From contig DGRX01000025.1 of NCBI GenBank assembly GCA_002391235.1, positions 1 through 64,000 on the forward strand: DNA of 64,000 bases. Direction: 5' to 3'. The DNA is from Treponema sp. UBA4377. GTDB lineage: Bacteria > Spirochaetota > Spirochaetia > Treponematales > Treponemataceae. The notes below the pieces were generated by a model. That model made no database searches, was not told the origin of the DNA, and was given only the letters and a program-made list of their open reading frames with translations. Numbering within the stretch: position 1 is the first letter of the stretch; each line of letters starts with the position of its first letter. Below, in pieces: positions 61,083 to 64,000 of this stretch. The translations under genes were made by a program, and so were the position numbers.

Positions 61083-63905
61083 TCATTCGATTTTAATAAA
61101 AGCGCCCTGCCTTTTGGCGGGGCCTTTTTTTGTTTTTCGAGCGGAGTGAACTTTCAATGCCGCCGGGAAATAAATCAAGCCGGCAAAGACCGACGCAAGG
61201 CTTCCAAAAAACATAAAAAAGGCCAAGTCGCTGGCAAAAGCGCCCGCACCGCTAAGCATTACAGGTAGGGCCGCGACTAAAGTTGTGATTGACGACGACA
61301 AAACGCTTTTTAAAACCTTCTTAGCAGCCGCAAATGAGCCGGTTTTTTTGTTTGCCATGCGTTCACCCAAAATATACAAGGCGTTGTTCACGCAAATGCC
61401 GGAAATAAAAACCATTCCAACAGCGTCTCCCAATGTCAGCGGAGTGAAGGACAAAGTCCTTAGCGCAATTGGAAGCGAAAGCGAAACTGGAATCGTTCCA
61501 AGAACTAAAAGAGCTGTTCTTAAATCTTCGCTTTGGGCCGCCACTAAAAAAAATATTGTGGCCGCCGCAATAAAAAAAGCCAAAAGAATTTGCGCGTAAT
61601 CTTCCGGCATGCATTCATATTCCTTGGGCCATGAAAAGTAATAGCCGTCCGGAAGTTGCATCGCCTTCAAGGCCTTTTTCACAGTCTTGAAAAATTTACC
61701 GGAATTTTTTCCTTCGATTTCAATTGTAAAATAGGCCGCGCGCCTAAAGTCTTTTCTAAAGACTTTAGAGGCCCGCGCTTCTTTTTTTAAAGAACAAAGC
61801 GCGGAAACTGGAATTGACTTTAAGCTGAGGTTTTTTACGCCCTCTAATTTCGGCGAATCGCTAAAAGCCAATTTTATGTTTCCCAGGCGCGCGTCTTTTT
61901 GCCGCCCGTCAGCCATAATTTTTGTCGCGACAGATCCAAAAAGATTCCAGCGCAAAAATTGGGCAAAGTCTTGGACGCTCAATCCGTTCGCGTTGAGGAA
62001 ATCCTTGTTTGGCCTTGCGACATAAAAAGTTTCGTCTTCCTTAAAATTCAATGTTAGCTGCGCTTTGCTTCGCATAAGAAACTTTTCGGCAAGCAAAATG
62101 GGCGCCGCTTCTTTCGCGATTTGCCTGCATTTTGACGCGTCGTCTCCCAAGACGGCTATTTGCATTTTTTGTGTTACTTTGCGCTTGGGAGGCGCGAGGG
62201 GAATGTATAAAGAGCCCTTTAAGCTTTTTCCATATTCAAGCAAAGATTTTGAGATTTTGTCCTTGTCTTTAGCTTTTTTTAAAACTATCTGAAGCTCCGC
62301 TCGGCCGCGTTTTGCCTCGCTTTGAATGAATTTCACTCCTTTTAAGGCTCTTGCTTTTTCCAAAAAGGGGAGCAAGTCTTCGTCCACAAGTTCAAATCGT
62401 ATTTCTGGATTATACTCAACTTGGGCGTAGATTACAGAGTCGGAATCAATTTGTTTTAGATTTTTAGGAAGGCAAATGAATAGAACAAGCGGAATAATGT
62501 ATAAAAAACAATACAAGTTAAGGCTTATTTTAGATTTGTTGTATAATATTTTATACAAGTTGAGAATGCGTTTGTTTTTTTTATTTGATTCTTCTTCTTG
62601 AATAAAGGCTGGCAAAAAGAGCAACGCCAACAAACTTGACAGGCCCGTTGAAATCGCGCACGCTCTCGCCAATGCCTTGACTCCAGGAACAATTGCGTCC
62701 AATTTGAATAGCGGAACTATAGCCGCGATTGTTGTCAACGCGCATATGATTATCGAATATTTTGGCGCCTTGCTATCGTCAAGAATGTATAGGGCTGCGT
62801 CGCACAAAAGTCCTAATGAAATTGTTATTCCGCAAATCGTTGGGCTGTCCAGAGGAATTCTTAACGCGCAAAGCAAACCGAACGTTGTCAAAACGTCGGA
62901 AGCCGTAAAGGCTAGGGCGATGATCGTTTTTTTTGCCGACCGAAATATAAACCATACAGCAATCGTCAAGGCCGCCAGCGTTTCAAAAAAAGCCGCAAGG
63001 ATTTTTTTGATCGACTTTTCTTGTTCTTGTCCGTTGTCGTAAACTATTTTCCAGTTTTTTTTGTCCTTAAACGCGGCGTTAAGCGTTTTGCGGGCTTTTT
63101 TGCATACGCCAATGTTTTGGTTTTCTTCGGAACTTTTAAGCGTTAATAGCAGGCATTCTTTGCCGTTTAAGCGCGCCGCGCTTTCCCTTTTTTGAAAGGA
63201 ATCCATCGCCTTGCAAATTGCGTCCACTTTTGGAATTTTTTTTATGTCTTCCACTGTGGCGATTTTGGCCTTGTAAGATCCAGAGTCTCCAAATAGGACT
63301 TGCGCCTGGCTTTTTTGGACATTGGACACCAAGTCCCAGGGAAGGGCGCCGTAGCGGGCCATAAGCTTGTCGTCAAACGCTATGTGAACTTCCTTCCGCT
63401 CTCCGCCAACAATCGTTGCTTGGCTTACGCCCGGGATGCCTTGCAGGGCTTTTAATACTGTTCCTTGCAAGTCTTCCAGTTTAAAGGCTTTTTTGTCAAA
63501 GGCGGCGCAAAAGACATGCTTTGAGTCTTGGTCCAAGGCGTATATTTTGGGATTTTGCGCGTCTTTGGGAAGGCTTTTTTTTAATTCGTCAACTATGTCC
63601 GAGACTTTTGCGTATGAAGAGACTTTGTTTTTTTCAAAAGTCAAGCTTGCCGCGCATTTTGAGTATTCAGACACGGAGCGAATGGAAATCAAGCCTTCCA
63701 ACTTTGCCGCCTTTTCTTCAAATGGAATCGCGACAATTTTTTCGATTTTTTCCGCGTCCATTCCAAAATATTCAAATTCCACTGTGAACTTTTCATATTC
63801 GCTTGGAGCGGATCTGGTTAACTGAATGTTTTTTAGTGAATACACAGAAAGCAGCAAAATGCATATAAGCGCGAAATAGGCTTTTATCTTGCTTTTAAAA
63901 ATCAT
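61083..63905 (-). CDS. RND family efflux permease, divergent
   Basis: A 940-residue RND permease: N-terminal helix, two periplasmic lobes, and about twelve membrane segments in two halves ('ILAAFFETLAALTIAVWFIF', 'PISLGLLCDAALYILDD'-like TM4, 'LLVLGTIPVSLSLPIALRTL', 'GMVFISGICVNNALYILGER'). It is shorter than AcrB-type pumps (~1,040). In TM4 the normal V-V-D-D-A-I reads L-L-C-D-A-A-L, so one of the two proton-relay Asp residues is replaced (by Ala, around residue 368). It overlaps another RND gene by four bases upstream; the two may form a hetero-pump. No membrane-fusion protein gene is in view. Confidence 0.85.
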   Translation of the reverse strand: MIFKSKIKAYFALICILLLSVYSLKNIQLTRSAPSEYEKFTVEFEYFGMDAEKIEKIVAIPFEEKAAKLEGLISIRSVSEYSKCAASLTFEKNKVSSYAKVSDIVDELKKSLPKDAQNPKIYALDQDSKHVFCAAFDKKAFKLEDLQGTVLKALQGIPGVSQATIVGGERKEVHIAFDDKLMARYGALPWDLVSNVQKSQAQVLFGDSGSYKAKIATVEDIKKIPKVDAICKAMDSFQKRESAARLNGKECLLLTLKSSEENQNIGVCKKARKTLNAAFKDKKNWKIVYDNGQEQEKSIKKILAAFFETLAALTIAVWFIFRSAKKTIIALAFTASDVLTTFGLLCALRIPLDSPTICGITISLGLLCDAALYILDDSKAPKYSIIICALTTIAAIVPLFKLDAIVPGVKALARACAISTGLSSLLALLFLPAFIQEEESNKKNKRILNLYKILYNKSKISLNLYCFLYIIPLVLFICLPKNLKQIDSDSVIYAQVEYNPEIRFELVDEDLLPFLEKARALKGVKFIQSEAKRGRAELQIVLKKAKDKDKISKSLLEYGKSLKGSLYIPLAPPKRKVTQKMQIAVLGDDASKCRQIAKEAAPILLAEKFLMRSKAQLTLNFKEDETFYVARPNKDFLNANGLSVQDFAQFLRWNLFGSVATKIMADGRQKDARLGNIKLAFSDSPKLEGVKNLSLKSIPVSALCSLKKEARASKVFRKDFRRAAYFTIEIEGKNSGKFFKTVKKALKAMQLPDGYYFSWPKEYECMPEDYAQILLAFFIAAATIFFLVAAQSEDLRTALLVLGTIPVSLSLPIALRTLSFTPLTLGDAVGMVFISGICVNNALYILGERMANKKTGSFAAAKKVLKSVLSSSITTLVAALPVMLSGAGAFASDLAFFMFFGSLASVFAGLIYFPAALKVHSARKTKKGPAKRQGAFIKIE
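61104..61131 (+). terminator. uraA terminator inside the RND coding sequence
   Basis: GCCCTGCC (61104-61111), loop TTTT, GGCGGGGC (61116-61123), one G-T pair, then CTTTTTTT. It reads on the plus strand after uraA and lies within the C-terminal codons of the minus-strand RND gene. Confidence 0.8.
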
Positions 63906-64000
63906 TTTTCACTCCAATGCAAAATATTTGGAGTCATTATCAAAACCGCGGCGGTAGAAAAAGCCAGCCCTCCCGCAACCGCCAAAGAAAGCGAACTTTG
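63902..64000 (-). CDS. RND efflux permease, C-terminal fragment (cut by window edge)
   Basis: The last 32 codons of an upstream gene. The protein ends SSLSLAVAGGLAFSTAAVLI and MTPNILHWSEK, the final helix of an RND permease. TGA at 63902-63904 overlaps the ATG of the next RND gene (ATGA). The rest lies beyond the window. Presence of two adjacent RND permeases is therefore seen directly. Confidence 0.72.
   Translation of the reverse strand, partial: QSSLSLAVAGGLAFSTAAVLIMTPNILHWSEK

Overview
The window looks like chromosomal DNA of a spirochaete, most likely a gut or oral Treponema. Grounds: a flagellar rod operon (flgF, flgG, rod-binding protein) behind a sigma-28-type promoter, a bactofilin, many signal-peptide lipoproteins and outer-membrane proteins, and two tRNA genes that lack an encoded CCA. 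GC content is moderate, and Ala-Ala runs and GCGGCCGC octamers are frequent. The genus is inferred from gene content, not from a search.

Layout. 1-6.4 kb: a 2,128-residue beta-helix repeat lipoprotein. 6.4-7.2 kb (minus): an Rpn/PD-(D/E)XK 'transposase'-like nuclease. 7.4-10.0 kb: bactofilin, TPR protein and mtaB in one operon. 10.0-10.9 kb: a structured hairpin, tRNA-Lys, and a small gene related to domains of phage polyvalent proteins. Abutting that gene on the opposite strand is an apparent small RNA gene with a consensus promoter and its own terminator. 11.0-13.2 kb: flgF-flgG-rod-binding operon. 13.2-30.3 kb: an accessory block with a two-partner secretion system (TpsB transporter, 4,412-residue TpsA exoprotein, read divergently from overlapping promoters), a Skp/OmpH-like lipoprotein and a DUF6273 surface protein. 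30.3-34.1 kb: murC, yicC, CMP kinase and PAP2 phosphatase, then tRNA-Leu. 34.2-45.8 kb: MATE exporter, thiamine diphosphokinase, CCA-adding enzyme, two membrane proteins, chorismate mutase, glycogen synthase, metG, a FemAB-like enzyme and RNase Z. 45.8-49.9 kb: a fused Gld-like ABC transporter plus a DUF4340 partner. 49.9-58.2 kb: CAAX-type protease, PilZ protein, HEAT-like protein, ComEC-like protein, rsmA, YggS, a small membrane protein and two pseudouridine synthases. 58.3-64 kb: DD-carboxypeptidase, uracil/xanthine permease and two tandem RND pump subunits, the second cut by the window edge.

Themes. (1) tRNA maturation is coherent: the tRNAs lack CCA, and RNase Z, a CCA-adding enzyme, MtaB, MetRS and pseudouridine synthases are all present. 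(2) Many genes have a -35/-10 promoter whose -10 box ends only 6-10 bases before the start codon and have no Shine-Dalgarno, which suggests widespread leaderless mRNAs. (3) At two divergent gene pairs the promoters are interleaved over the same ~35 bp. (4) MurC and the ABC transporter carry related in-frame low-complexity inserts, which may be a small dispersed element that tolerates coding sequence. The best candidate for an undescribed system is the 10.4-10.9 kb protein plus small RNA pair.
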